Origin: Streptomyces pseudovenezuelae
Lineage (GTDB): Bacteria; Actinomycetota; Actinomycetes; Streptomycetales; Streptomycetaceae
DNA: 41,988 nucleotides
Reading direction: 5' to 3'
NCBI RefSeq assembly: GCF_001513955.1
Contig: NZ_KQ948146.1
Coordinates: 883,133-925,120, forward strand
Both the position numbers and the translations under genes were made by a program. Below the pieces are notes generated by a model. The model saw nothing but the letters and a program-made list of their open reading frames with translations. It was not told where the DNA came from and made no database searches. Of this stretch, positions 22,491 to 30,344 are shown one piece after another (within the stretch, counting starts at the first letter, position 1; every line of letters starts with the position of its first letter).

Positions 22491-23954
22491 ATGGAGATCG
22501 ACAACCTGACCCCGGCCGAACTGCGGGTGTGGCGCGCCTTCCCGAAGGGCGAGGCCGTGGACTTCCGGGCGGCGCAGGACGAGGACGTGGCGGGCGGTGC
22601 CGAGTGGGGCGCCGAACGCACCGTGCGGGCCTCCGTGTTGCGGGCGCTGATGCTCAACGGACCACAGGAGGACGGGGAGATACCCGCCCTCAAGCTCGCG
22701 GGCGCCCGGATCACCGGTGTGCTCGCGCTCCAGTACGGGACGGTCGACCACGCCGTACGCATGAGCCACTGCCACTTCGACGACGTACCGCTGCTGTACG
22801 GCTGCCGGCTGCGCCAGCTGAACCTCAGCAACTCGGTGCTGCCCGGACTGACCGCGGCCACGATGCGCGTGGAGGCCGTGCTGCGGATGACGGACTGCCG
22901 GGTGAACGGCCCGGTGCGGCTCGGCGGGGCGCACATCGCCGGGGCGTTGTTCCTGGACCGGGCCGAGATCGTCGCGGACCAGGCCGGGGAACCCGCGCTC
23001 CAGCTCAACCACATGAGCTTCGGCGACGACCTGTGGGCTCCGGGGCTCCGCGCCCACGGCGAGGTCCGCCTCAACGGCGCCACCGTCGCCGGTTCCGTCA
23101 ACCTCAACGACGCCCGGCTCAGCCACCCCGGCGACATCGTGCTCGACGCGCAGACCCTCGTCGTGGAGGGCGACGTCCATCTGCGCCGGGTGCACACCTT
23201 CGGCTGGATCGGTCTGCGGGGTGCCCGGATCGCGGGCCGGCTCGACTTCTCGTACGCGCATCTGTCGAACCCGGGCGACGCGGCGCTCAGGGCGAACAGT
23301 TCCACCATCGGGGAGCTGTGGCTGCGCAAGGGGCCGCGCATCCAGGGCACCCTCAGCCTGCGCCGCGCCCAGATCGACGACCTGTTCCTGGAACCCGAAG
23401 TGGTGCCGGAGGAGGTCCAGTTCAACAAGCTCGTCTACACCTCGCTCACCCCGCAGGAGCCCGCCGAGCGCCGCCTGCCCATGCTGGAGCGCGACCGCGA
23501 GGGCTATGTCCCGCACGCCTACGAGCAGTTGACCGCCGCCTACCGCCGCATCGGCGACGACCGGGCCGCCCGGCTGGTCCAGCTCGCCAAGCAGCGCCGC
23601 CACCGCGCCACCCTCGCCTGGTACGGGCGCCTGTGGGGCCACGTCCAGGACGCCACCGTCGGCTACGGCTTCCATCCCCTGCGGGCGTGCGTCTGGCTGG
23701 TCTCCCTGCTCGCCGTCGGCACGCTCGCCTACGGTCTGCACCACCCGCCGCCGCTCAAGGCGGACGAGGCCCCGCACTTCAACGCGCTCTTCTACACCCT
23801 CGACCTGCTGCTGCCGGTGATCTCCTTCGGCCAGGAGGGCGCCTTCGCCCCGCAGGGCTGGTACCAGTCGCTGTCGTACGCGCTGGTCATCGCGGGCTGG
23901 ATCCTGGCGACGACGGTCTTCGCGGGTGTGACACGGACCGTCAACCGCCAGTGA
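22491..23954 (+). CDS. Membrane protein with pentapeptide/beta-helix-like repeats
   Basis: A 487-aa protein. Residues about 60-310 consist of roughly 20-residue repeats rich in the pattern A/L-x-x-A/L-x-L (LAGARITGVLALQYG, LSNSVLPGLTAATM, LGGAHIAGALFLD, LNGATVAGSVNL, LRGARIAGRLDFSYA), consistent with a right-handed beta-helix. The C terminus has two or three membrane segments (about 400-420, 430-455, 462-482), with PVISFGQEGAF between them. This architecture is often labelled 'membrane-associated oxidoreductase' in Streptomyces, but I see no cofactor motif to support that. The ATG at 22491 has GGAGAG 10 nt upstream. It stands alone after the terminator; function unknown. Confidence 0.85.
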   Translation: MEIDNLTPAELRVWRAFPKGEAVDFRAAQDEDVAGGAEWGAERTVRASVLRALMLNGPQEDGEIPALKLAGARITGVLALQYGTVDHAVRMSHCHFDDVPLLYGCRLRQLNLSNSVLPGLTAATMRVEAVLRMTDCRVNGPVRLGGAHIAGALFLDRAEIVADQAGEPALQLNHMSFGDDLWAPGLRAHGEVRLNGATVAGSVNLNDARLSHPGDIVLDAQTLVVEGDVHLRRVHTFGWIGLRGARIAGRLDFSYAHLSNPGDAALRANSSTIGELWLRKGPRIQGTLSLRRAQIDDLFLEPEVVPEEVQFNKLVYTSLTPQEPAERRLPMLERDREGYVPHAYEQLTAAYRRIGDDRAARLVQLAKQRRHRATLAWYGRLWGHVQDATVGYGFHPLRACVWLVSLLAVGTLAYGLHHPPPLKADEAPHFNALFYTLDLLLPVISFGQEGAFAPQGWYQSLSYALVIAGWILATTVFAGVTRTVNRQ

Positions 23955-23975
23955 GAAGGGGTGACTTGAGAAGGG

Positions 23976-24851
23976 TTACTTGGGAGCCCCGACCACGCCC
24001 GCCAGCTCCGTGATGTCCGCGAGCATCCGGGCCGCGTCCGGCTCCCGCCCCGTGAACAGCCGGAACGCGTCCGCGGCCTGGAAGGCGGCCATCCCTCCCC
24101 CGTCGAGCGTGGCGCAGCCCAGCGCGCGGGCGGTGCGCAGCAGTTCCGTCTCCAGCGGTCGGTAGACCACCTCGGCGACCCACAGCTCGGGGCGGAGCAG
24201 GCCGGCCGGGAGGGGCAGACCGGGGTGGGCGGCCATGCCGGTGGGGGTGGCGTGCACGAGGCCGTCGGCGCCGGCCAGCAGCGGGGCCGGCCGGTCCGGG
24301 CCGGCCGCGGCCGCCCGTCCCTCGCCGAAGTGCCGGTTCAGGGCGGCGGCGAGAGCGGCGGCCCGGTCGGCGAGCGCGTCGACGACGGTGACCTGCCCGG
24401 CGCCCAGGGTGAGCATGGCGTGCGCGACGGCCGCCCCCGCACCGCCCGCGCCCAGCTGCACGACCCGCTCCAGGGGCACGTCGGGCAGCCCCCGCGCGAA
24501 GGACGCGGCGAAGCCGGTGACGTCGGTGTTGTGTCCGGTCGCGCGGCCGTCCTCGAAGACGACGGTGTTGACCGCGCCGAGCGCCTCCGCCTGCGGGGCG
24601 AGCGCGTCCAGGTGCCCGATGACCAGCTGCTTGCACGGGTGGGTGATGTTCAGCCCGTCGAAGCCCAGGTCCCGGGCGGCCCGCACCAGCTCGCCGACCG
24701 CCTCGGGACGTACGCCGAGCACGTCGATGTCGATGAGCCGGTAGAGACAGCGCAGGCCCTGCCGGTCCGCCTCCCGCTCGTGCAGCGCCGGGCTCAGCGA
24801 AGGGCCGATGCCGGCGCCGATGAGTCCGACGAGAAACGAGTCCTTGGCCAC
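23976..24851 (-). CDS. Shikimate/quinate dehydrogenase
   Basis: A 291-aa NAD(P)-dependent dehydrogenase. The substrate-binding motif SLSPALHEREA, catalytic Lys in DGLNITHPCKQL, AVNTVVF with GHNTDVTGF, and the nucleotide motif GAGGAG are all present. The N-I-T-H-P-C-K version, the separate regulator and the adjacent transporter suggest the catabolic shikimate/quinate enzyme rather than the biosynthetic AroE, which usually sits with aroC/aroK (inference). The GTG at 24851 is chosen because GGGAGG lies 5 nt before it and it precedes the conserved start KDSFLVGLIG. Its promoter region contains the operator at 24871. Confidence 0.9.
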   Translation of the reverse strand: MAKDSFLVGLIGAGIGPSLSPALHEREADRQGLRCLYRLIDIDVLGVRPEAVGELVRAARDLGFDGLNITHPCKQLVIGHLDALAPQAEALGAVNTVVFEDGRATGHNTDVTGFAASFARGLPDVPLERVVQLGAGGAGAAVAHAMLTLGAGQVTVVDALADRAAALAAALNRHFGEGRAAAAGPDRPAPLLAGADGLVHATPTGMAAHPGLPLPAGLLRPELWVAEVVYRPLETELLRTARALGCATLDGGGMAAFQAADAFRLFTGREPDAARMLADITELAGVVGAPK

Positions 24852-24870
24852 GCGGACCTCCCAGCCGAGA

Positions 24871-24896
24871 GCTAATGTACGAACCAGTACGTTAGC
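24871..24896. promoter_or_regulatory. TetR-type operator between dehydrogenase and regulator
   Basis: GCTAATGTAC-GAACCA-GTACGTTAGC is an inverted repeat with 10-bp arms and one mismatch, 20 bp from the dehydrogenase start. It is of the TetR operator type (GTAC-rich arms) and very likely autoregulates the divergent TetR gene and the dehydrogenase. Confidence 0.8.
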
Positions 24897-24981
24897 TATA
24901 TCAGCCGGACAGCCGCCGGGGAAGAGCCGGGCGGCGCCTTCTAGAATCTGCCGCACCGGCCGCTCTTCCCGAAGGAACCCG

Positions 24982-25647
24982 ATGACCAGCGTCGACGAAC
25001 CGGCACGACCAGGCGGGCGGACCCGCGACGCCGCCCGCACCCAGGCCGAGATCCTCGACGTGGCGACCCAGGAGTTCGCGCGGGCCGGCTACGACGGGGC
25101 CCGCGTCGACGAGATCGCCGCCCGTACCCGCACCACCAAGCGGATGATCTACTACTACTTCGGCGGCAAGGAGCAGCTGTTCACGGCCGTCCTGGAGCGG
25201 GCCTACACCGTGATCCGCGAGGCCGAACAGGAGCTGGACGTCGAGCACCTGGACCCGGTCGCCGCGATCCGGCGGCTGGCCGAGGTGACCTTCGACCACC
25301 ACGAGCAGCACCCCGACTTCATCCGCCTGGTCAGCATCGAGAACATCCACGGGGCCGAGCACATCGCCGGCTCCGAGAAGCTCGGCAGGATCGGCTCACC
25401 CGCCCTCGACGTGATCCGCCGCATCCTGGTCTCGGGGCAGGAGTCCGGCCTGTTCACGGCCGACGTGGACGCGGTGGACCTGCACGCGATGATCAGCTCG
25501 TTCTGCTTCTTCCGGGTGGCCAACCGGCACACCTTCGGCGCCCTCTTCGGCCGTGACCTCGTCGCCCCGGAGCAGCGCGCGCACTACCGGGCCATGCTGG
25601 GCGACATGGTGATCGCCTACCTGACGGCGGACCGCGCGGCGGACTGA
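24982..25647 (+). CDS. TetR-family transcriptional regulator
   Basis: A 221-aa repressor. The N-terminal helix-turn-helix (about 18-64) reads QAEILDVATQEFARAGYDGARVDEIAARTRTTKRMIYYYFGGKEQLF in sections. The C-terminal ligand domain resembles those of aromatic-compound regulators (HHEQHPDFIRLVSIENIHGAEHI). The ATG at 24982 has GAAGGA upstream. Flanked by the divergent shikimate/quinate dehydrogenase and the downstream transporter, it most likely senses shikimate, quinate or a derived aromatic acid. Confidence 0.92.
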   Translation: MTSVDEPARPGGRTRDAARTQAEILDVATQEFARAGYDGARVDEIAARTRTTKRMIYYYFGGKEQLFTAVLERAYTVIREAEQELDVEHLDPVAAIRRLAEVTFDHHEQHPDFIRLVSIENIHGAEHIAGSEKLGRIGSPALDVIRRILVSGQESGLFTADVDAVDLHAMISSFCFFRVANRHTFGALFGRDLVAPEQRAHYRAMLGDMVIAYLTADRAAD

Positions 25648-25714
25648 CCCGGCGCGTCCGCACCCCTTGACACCCGGGAGGCGCGGGCGCACCATCCTCG
25701 GCAACCGCTACTAA

Positions 25715-25742
25715 CTATCCAGTGGGTTAATTAACTGGATAG
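25715..25742. promoter_or_regulatory. Palindromic operator upstream of the MHS transporter
   Basis: CTATCCAGT (25715-25723) and ACTGGATAG (25734-25742) are perfect inverted arms. Nested between them is GTTAATTAAC (25726-25735), also a perfect palindrome. The sequence is AT-rich and 30 bp from the transporter start, so it probably overlaps the promoter. Its sequence differs from the operator at 24871, so it may bind a different regulator. Confidence 0.7.
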
Positions 25743-25771
25743 CTCCCGGAGTCCCCCCGAAGGAGCAACCC

Positions 25772-27112
25772 GTGTCCGTCCCCGCCGAAGCCGTCGGGCA
25801 ACCGAAAAAGGCCGCCACCGCCGCCTGGATCGGCAGCGCCCTGGAGTACTACGACTTCTTCATCTACGGCAGCGCCGCAGCCCTGATCTTCCCGAAGGTG
25901 TTCTTCGACGAGTCCGACCCGGCCACCGCGACCTTGCTGTCGCTGGCCACCTTCGGTGTCGCCTACGCGGCCCGGCCGGTCGGCGCGCTCTTCCTCGGGC
26001 ATTTCGGCGACCGGGTCGGCCGTAAGAAGATCATGGTCTTCACGCTGATCCTGATGGGCCTGTCGACGTTCCTGATCGGCTGTCTGCCGAGCCGCCACCA
26101 GGTCGGCACCCTCGCCCCGGTCCTGCTGGTGCTCTGCCGTGTCCTGCAGGGCATCTCGGCCGCCGGTGAGCAGGCCAGCGCCAACTCCATGAGCCTGGAA
26201 CACGCGCCGGGGCACCGGCGGGGCTTCTTCACGAGCTTCACGCTCAGCGGCACCCAGGGCGGACAGCTGCTCGCCACCCTGGTCTTCCTGCCGGTCGCCG
26301 CGCTGCCCGAGGACCAGTTGCTGTCCTGGGGCTGGCGGGTGCCGTTCTGGCTGAGCGTGGCGGTCGCCGTGGTCGGCTTCGTGATCCGCCGCAAGCTGGA
26401 GGAGACACCGGCGTTCGAGCAGCAGGCGGCCTCCGAGGGCGTCCCGAAGCTGCCGCTGGTGGTCCTGCTGCGGGAGCACTGGGCGGATGTGCTCCGGGTG
26501 ATCGGGGGCGCGCTGATCGCCTCGGTCTCCACGATCTTCACGGTGTGGGCGCTGGCGTACGCGACGAGCGACGCGGTCGGGATGAGCCGTTCCTCGATGC
26601 TGTGGGTGGGCGCGCTGGCCAACCTCGTCGCGCTCGCCGCGATCCCGCTGTGGGCCACGCTGTCGGACCGCATCGGCCGGCGGCCGGTCTTCCTGATCGG
26701 CGCGGCGGGCAGCGCGGTGACGATGTTCCTCTACCTCTGGGCGATCTCCACGGGCAACTACCCGCTGACGCTGCTGCTCGGCATCCTCGCCTTCGGTGTC
26801 GTCTACAGCGCCGCGAACGGCGTCTGGCCGTCCTTCTACGGTGAGATGTTCTCCACCAGGGTCCGGCTGTCGGGCATGGCGATCGGCACGCAGATCGGTT
26901 TCGCGGTGGCCGGGTTCGCGGTCACCTTCGCGGCGCAGATCGCGGGCCCCGACGGCACCGACTGGTCCTCAGTGGCCCTCTTCACCGGGGCCCTGTGCGT
27001 CCCGCCGGTGATCGCCGCCCTGACGGCCCGCGAGACCCACAAGGTCCCCACGGAGGACCTCGGCTCCCGCACCCCCCGGGAGGCGTCCCGCCCGGAGAAG
27101 GTGACGGCCTGA
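25772..27112 (+). CDS. MHS-family metabolite:H+ symporter (ShiA-like)
   Basis: A 446-aa 12-segment transporter of the metabolite:H+ symporter branch of the MFS, which includes the E. coli shikimate carrier ShiA. Family features include the N terminus AATAAWIGSALEYYDFFIYG, the loop motif GHFGDRVGRKKIMV, and RVLQGISAAGEQASANSMS. The GTG at 25772 has GAAGGAG upstream. Next to a shikimate/quinate dehydrogenase, uptake of shikimate, quinate or dehydroshikimate is likely. Genes for the next catabolic step (dehydroshikimate dehydratase) are not in the window. Confidence 0.92.
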   Translation: MSVPAEAVGQPKKAATAAWIGSALEYYDFFIYGSAAALIFPKVFFDESDPATATLLSLATFGVAYAARPVGALFLGHFGDRVGRKKIMVFTLILMGLSTFLIGCLPSRHQVGTLAPVLLVLCRVLQGISAAGEQASANSMSLEHAPGHRRGFFTSFTLSGTQGGQLLATLVFLPVAALPEDQLLSWGWRVPFWLSVAVAVVGFVIRRKLEETPAFEQQAASEGVPKLPLVVLLREHWADVLRVIGGALIASVSTIFTVWALAYATSDAVGMSRSSMLWVGALANLVALAAIPLWATLSDRIGRRPVFLIGAAGSAVTMFLYLWAISTGNYPLTLLLGILAFGVVYSAANGVWPSFYGEMFSTRVRLSGMAIGTQIGFAVAGFAVTFAAQIAGPDGTDWSSVALFTGALCVPPVIAALTARETHKVPTEDLGSRTPREASRPEKVTA

Positions 27113-27140
27113 CCCTCCCCGCTCCGCTCTCCCCCCACGT

Positions 27141-27176
27141 CGAGCCCCCGAGCGCCCTGCCGGCACCGGGGGCTCG
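27141..27176. terminator. Hairpin terminator between convergent transporter and VOC genes
   Basis: CGAGCCCCCG (27141-27150) pairs perfectly with CGGGGGCTCG (27167-27176) over a 16-nt loop, in the 85-bp convergent gap. It likely serves both directions. Confidence 0.75.
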
Positions 27177-27197
27177 GGCCTGCCCGGCTCGCCACGC

Positions 27198-27608
27198 CTA
27201 CGCGTTCGCCCAGCCCCGTGTGCACAGCACCAGCCGGTACCCGTCCGGGTCCTGCACCGTCACGCCCCACTCGTTCCAGTACGGGTTCGGCGACCGCACC
27301 CGGCTGCCGCCGTGCGCCTCCAGGCGGGCGACGAGGTCCTCCGGCACCGGCCCGTCGACGTAGACCACCAACAGGTCCTCCTCGGTCGGGCGCGGTTCGA
27401 CCGGGCTCCCCTGCTCGTGGACCAGCTCCAGGTGCCACCCGGCGTCCGGCCACCCCAGCATCAGCAGGTCGTGCTCACCGGGCTCGGAGCCGCCCTCGGC
27501 CCGCCACACCACGCCCAGCCCGAGCCCCTCGACCCAGAACCGTTCGGCGGCGACCAGGTCCCGGGACGGGCGGGCGATACGGATGTGGCTACGGCCGTTC
27601 ACGGGCAT
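27198..27608 (-). CDS. VOC-family (glyoxalase/bleomycin-resistance fold) protein
   Basis: A 136-aa single-domain pair of beta-alpha-beta-beta-beta units. It begins SHIRIARPSRDLVAAERFWVEGLGLGVVW and ends WGVTVQDPDGYRLVLCTRGW. Candidate metal ligands are His8, His59 or Glu61 of HLELVHE, and later acidic residues. The ATG at 27608 has AAGAGG upstream. Such proteins bind metals for isomerase, dioxygenase or drug-binding roles; the substrate cannot be told from sequence. It stands alone, with repeat DNA upstream. Confidence 0.88.
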   Translation of the reverse strand: MPVNGRSHIRIARPSRDLVAAERFWVEGLGLGVVWRAEGGSEPGEHDLLMLGWPDAGWHLELVHEQGSPVEPRPTEEDLLVVYVDGPVPEDLVARLEAHGGSRVRSPNPYWNEWGVTVQDPDGYRLVLCTRGWANA

Positions 27609-28505
27609 GCTGACCTCTTCCCTGGATGTCCCGGCCAGCGTAGGCACCCGCCCCTCCCCGACACATCGGCCGTCGGCCCTGGACCCCAGGTCGTAGGACC
27701 GGCGGACCGGGGCGGCGGGTGATTCCGCGCGGGCGCGTTGCCGTGGACCGGGCCTGCTCGCGGCGGAGGCGGACGAGCGAGTGCGGCAGGGTCGGCACCG
27801 CCGGGTGGTTCCGCCAGGGGCACGCTGTCGCAGACCGGGCCGGTCCCGCTCTTGGCAGAAGCGAACGAGCCGGTACGGCAGGGTCGGCGCCGCCGAGTGG
27901 TTCCGCGCGGGCACGCTGCCGTAGACCGAGCCGGTCCTGCTCGCGGTGGCCGGGACAGGCGGGAGCGGCGACGCCGGGCCGCCCGGTGCGGGCAGGGCCC
28001 GCGTACCCGGGCGGGTTACCGCTCAGCGCGTGCCACCCGGCAGGCGGGATTCCGCCGAGCTCGTCCCGCACACCACACCGGTCCTGCTCACCGTGGCCGA
28101 GGCCAGTGGGAGGCCACGCCGACCCGCCCAGCGCGGCCAGCGCCGGGAACCGGGCGGGACACCGCCAGGCGGATGCCACCCGACAGATAGGCGTCCCCTG
28201 GGCTCGCCCTCCATGGACCGCCCCACCGATCCCGCTCACCGTGGCCGAGGCCAGTAGGAGCAGACATGCCGGCCCACCCGCTGCGGGCAACGCCGGGAAC
28301 CGGGCGGGTGCCACCCGACAGAAAGGCGTCCCCTGGGCTCATCCCATGCACCGCCCCACCGACCCCACTCACCGTGACCCAGACCAGCGGGAGCAGCCAC
28401 GCCAGCGCGGGCAGCGCCAGCGTACCCGGGCCGGTGCCACCCCGGCCGGCGGCCTCCGCTGGGCTCGTCGTGGACGCTCGCGGGTCGGCGCGGTGGTCCG
28501 GGTGG
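27609..28505. repeat. About 0.8 kb of degenerate direct repeats, no gene
   Basis: An 897-bp gap with no convincing gene; the open frames on both strands are low-complexity. A block of the form GTCCTGCTCACCGTGGCCG recurs in degenerate form at about 27751, 27843, 27934, 28081, 28228 and 28361. The period is about 91 bp in the first three copies and 133-147 bp later. Associated recurring words include TGGTTCCGC (27735-27945), GGCGTCCCCTGGGCTC (28189, 28326) and CGCCGGGAACCGGGCGGG (28141, 28290). The bases next to 27609 presumably hold the VOC promoter. No palindromic core of a transposable element was recognised. Confidence 0.7.
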
Positions 28506-28955
28506 TCAGCCGTGGTTCGTGCCGGTGGGGATTCCGTACGCCCGATCCACCCGCAGCCGCAGCACCAGCCGCCGGTCCCGGACCATCGCCGCGCGGTAGT
28601 CGTCCCAGTCGGGATGTTCGCCCTGGACGTCCCGGAACAGGCGGACGAGTTCCTCGACCGTGTCGTCGTGCGGGTCCTGCGCCACGGGCGTGAGGTCGGC
28701 CGTGCCCTCGGCGACCGTGTACGCCCATCGGTCCGAGGTCGTCACGTGGTACGAGGTACGGGGGTCCCGGCGCAGATTGCGGGTCTTGGCCCGGTCGTCG
28801 GTGAGGGAGACCCGGATGATCCGTTCGTCGGGGTAGTAGGCATGGCTGACGTTCGACAGCTGGGGCCGGCCGTCGCGCTTGAGGGTGACCAGCACCCCGC
28901 CGTGGCTTTCGGAGAGCAGCCGGAGCAGTGCGTCCTGCGTCGCGTCTTCGGTCAT
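28506..28955 (-). CDS. PPOX-class F420-dependent oxidoreductase
   Basis: A 149-aa split-barrel flavin/deazaflavin-fold protein of the Rv1155-like group. GGVLVTLKRDGRPQLSNVSHAY, SLTDDRAKTRNLRRDPR and YHVTTSDRWAYTVAEGTADL are typical, and the DDRAKTRNL segment supports F420 phosphate binding as in mycobacterial relatives. It ends in VDRAYGIPTG. The ATG at 28955 (MTEDATQDAL) gives standard length but no clear ribosome site is seen. Its natural substrate is unknown. It is divergent from the serine hydrolase gene. Confidence 0.9.
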   Translation of the reverse strand: MTEDATQDALLRLLSESHGGVLVTLKRDGRPQLSNVSHAYYPDERIIRVSLTDDRAKTRNLRRDPRTSYHVTTSDRWAYTVAEGTADLTPVAQDPHDDTVEELVRLFRDVQGEHPDWDDYRAAMVRDRRLVLRLRVDRAYGIPTGTNHG

Positions 28956-29113
28956 GACACGATCAACCGGCCCGGCCGCACCCGGCATTCCCGCCGGCGC
29001 CGAATCCGGGACGACCCGCGGCTCGTCGCGGTTTTCTGAGCGACGATGATGTCTGAGGTGGTGCGGACCGGGTATGTCGGTCCCCACCTCGACGGATGCG
29101 ACGGAGGAGAGCG

Positions 29114-30340
29114 ATGGCACAGCTGCGGCAAGAGGTCGATCCCGGTGAGGTGGGGCTGGACGCGAAGGCGCTCGACCGCCTCGACCAACACTTCGCCCAC
29201 TACGTCGACGAGGGCCGGATGCCCGGCTTCCTGGTGTCCGTCGCCCGCGGCGGCCGCGTCGCCCACCTCACCGCGCACGGCCACCGTGACCTCGCCGCCG
29301 GCCTGCCGGTCGAGGCCGACACCCTGTGGCGGATCTACTCGATGACCAAGCCGGTGACCGCGGTGGCCGCCCTGATCCTGGTGGAGGAGGGCCGGCTGTC
29401 GCTGGACGACCCGGTCGCCGAGTACCTGCCGGCGTTCGCGGAGCCCCGGGTCTATGTGGACGGTTCCGGCGACGACCTCACCACCCGCCCGGCCCACGGT
29501 CCGATCCTGGTCCGGCATCTGATGACCCACACCGCGGGCCTGACCTTCGCCTTCTACCACTCCCACCCGGTCGACGCCCTCTACCGCGAGGCCGGACTGG
29601 AGTCGTCCGTGCTGCCGGGCTCGGACCTCGCCAGGACGGTCGACGTGTACGCGAGCCTGCCGCTCCAGTTCGAGCCGGGCACCCAGTGGAACTACTCGGT
29701 CGCCTCCAACGTCCTGGGCCGGGTCATAGAGGTCGCGTCCGGCCGGACGCTCGACACGTTCTTCGCCGAACGCGTCCTCGGCCCGCTCGGGATGACCGAC
29801 GCCGGCTTCTGGGTGAGCGACGAACAGGCCGACAGGCTCTCGGAGTTGTACGGCGAGAAGGACGACGGCAGCATCGAGCCGGTCCCCGGACTGCCGCTGC
29901 GGGGCCGCCCCCGCCTGCTCTCCGGCAGCGGCGGACTCGCGGCGTCGGCGTACGACGTCCACCGCTTCGCGGAACTGCTGCGCCGCCGCGGCGAACTGGA
30001 CGGCACCCGTCTGCTGTCCGCCGAGACGGTGGACCTGATGACCTCCAACCACCTGCCGGGCGGCGCCGACCTGCGCGCCTTCGGCACCAAACCGGCCCAC
30101 GACGAGCCCGGCAACGACGGCGTCGGCTTCGGCCTCGGCGTCTCCGTGGTGATCGACCCCGCCCGCACCCTGGCCCCCTCGAACCTCGGTTCCTACGGCT
30201 GGAGCGGGGCGGCGTCCACGACCTTCTGGGTCGACCCGGGCCGCGATCTGACCGTGCAGTTCTTCACCCAGGTGCGGCCGAAATCGCTGAAGCTCTTCCC
30301 CGACCTCAAGCGGCTGGTCCACGAGGCCGTCACGGCGTAG
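29114..30340 (+). CDS. Serine hydrolase, beta-lactamase/esterase EstB-like (class C fold)
   Basis: A 408-aa enzyme of the class C beta-lactamase / DD-peptidase superfamily without a signal peptide, so probably a cytosolic esterase. The S-x-x-K motif SMTK is at about residues 75-78 (RIYSMTKPVTAVA), the Tyr motif is WNYSVASNVLG, and the third motif region is YGWSGAASTTFWVDP. MTHTAGLTFAF and GPLGMTDAGFWV are family landmarks. The ATG at 29114 has GGAGGAG 4 nt upstream. It converges with the saccharopine dehydrogenase gene, leaving only 4 bp between stops. A role in carbapenem-type resistance is unlikely given the cytosolic location. Confidence 0.9.
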   Translation: MAQLRQEVDPGEVGLDAKALDRLDQHFAHYVDEGRMPGFLVSVARGGRVAHLTAHGHRDLAAGLPVEADTLWRIYSMTKPVTAVAALILVEEGRLSLDDPVAEYLPAFAEPRVYVDGSGDDLTTRPAHGPILVRHLMTHTAGLTFAFYHSHPVDALYREAGLESSVLPGSDLARTVDVYASLPLQFEPGTQWNYSVASNVLGRVIEVASGRTLDTFFAERVLGPLGMTDAGFWVSDEQADRLSELYGEKDDGSIEPVPGLPLRGRPRLLSGSGGLAASAYDVHRFAELLRRRGELDGTRLLSAETVDLMTSNHLPGGADLRAFGTKPAHDEPGNDGVGFGLGVSVVIDPARTLAPSNLGSYGWSGAASTTFWVDPGRDLTVQFFTQVRPKSLKLFPDLKRLVHEAVTA

Positions 30341-30344
30341 GCGC

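Noticed and set aside
27589..28314. Minus-strand 241-codon frame over the repeat region
   Set aside because: Its translation only mirrors the DNA repeats, is open on both strands because of base composition, and has no domain or start context.
29114..30340. Antibiotic-resistance beta-lactamase
   Set aside because: The class C fold motifs are present, but there is no signal peptide and the sequence landmarks fit cytosolic esterase-type relatives.
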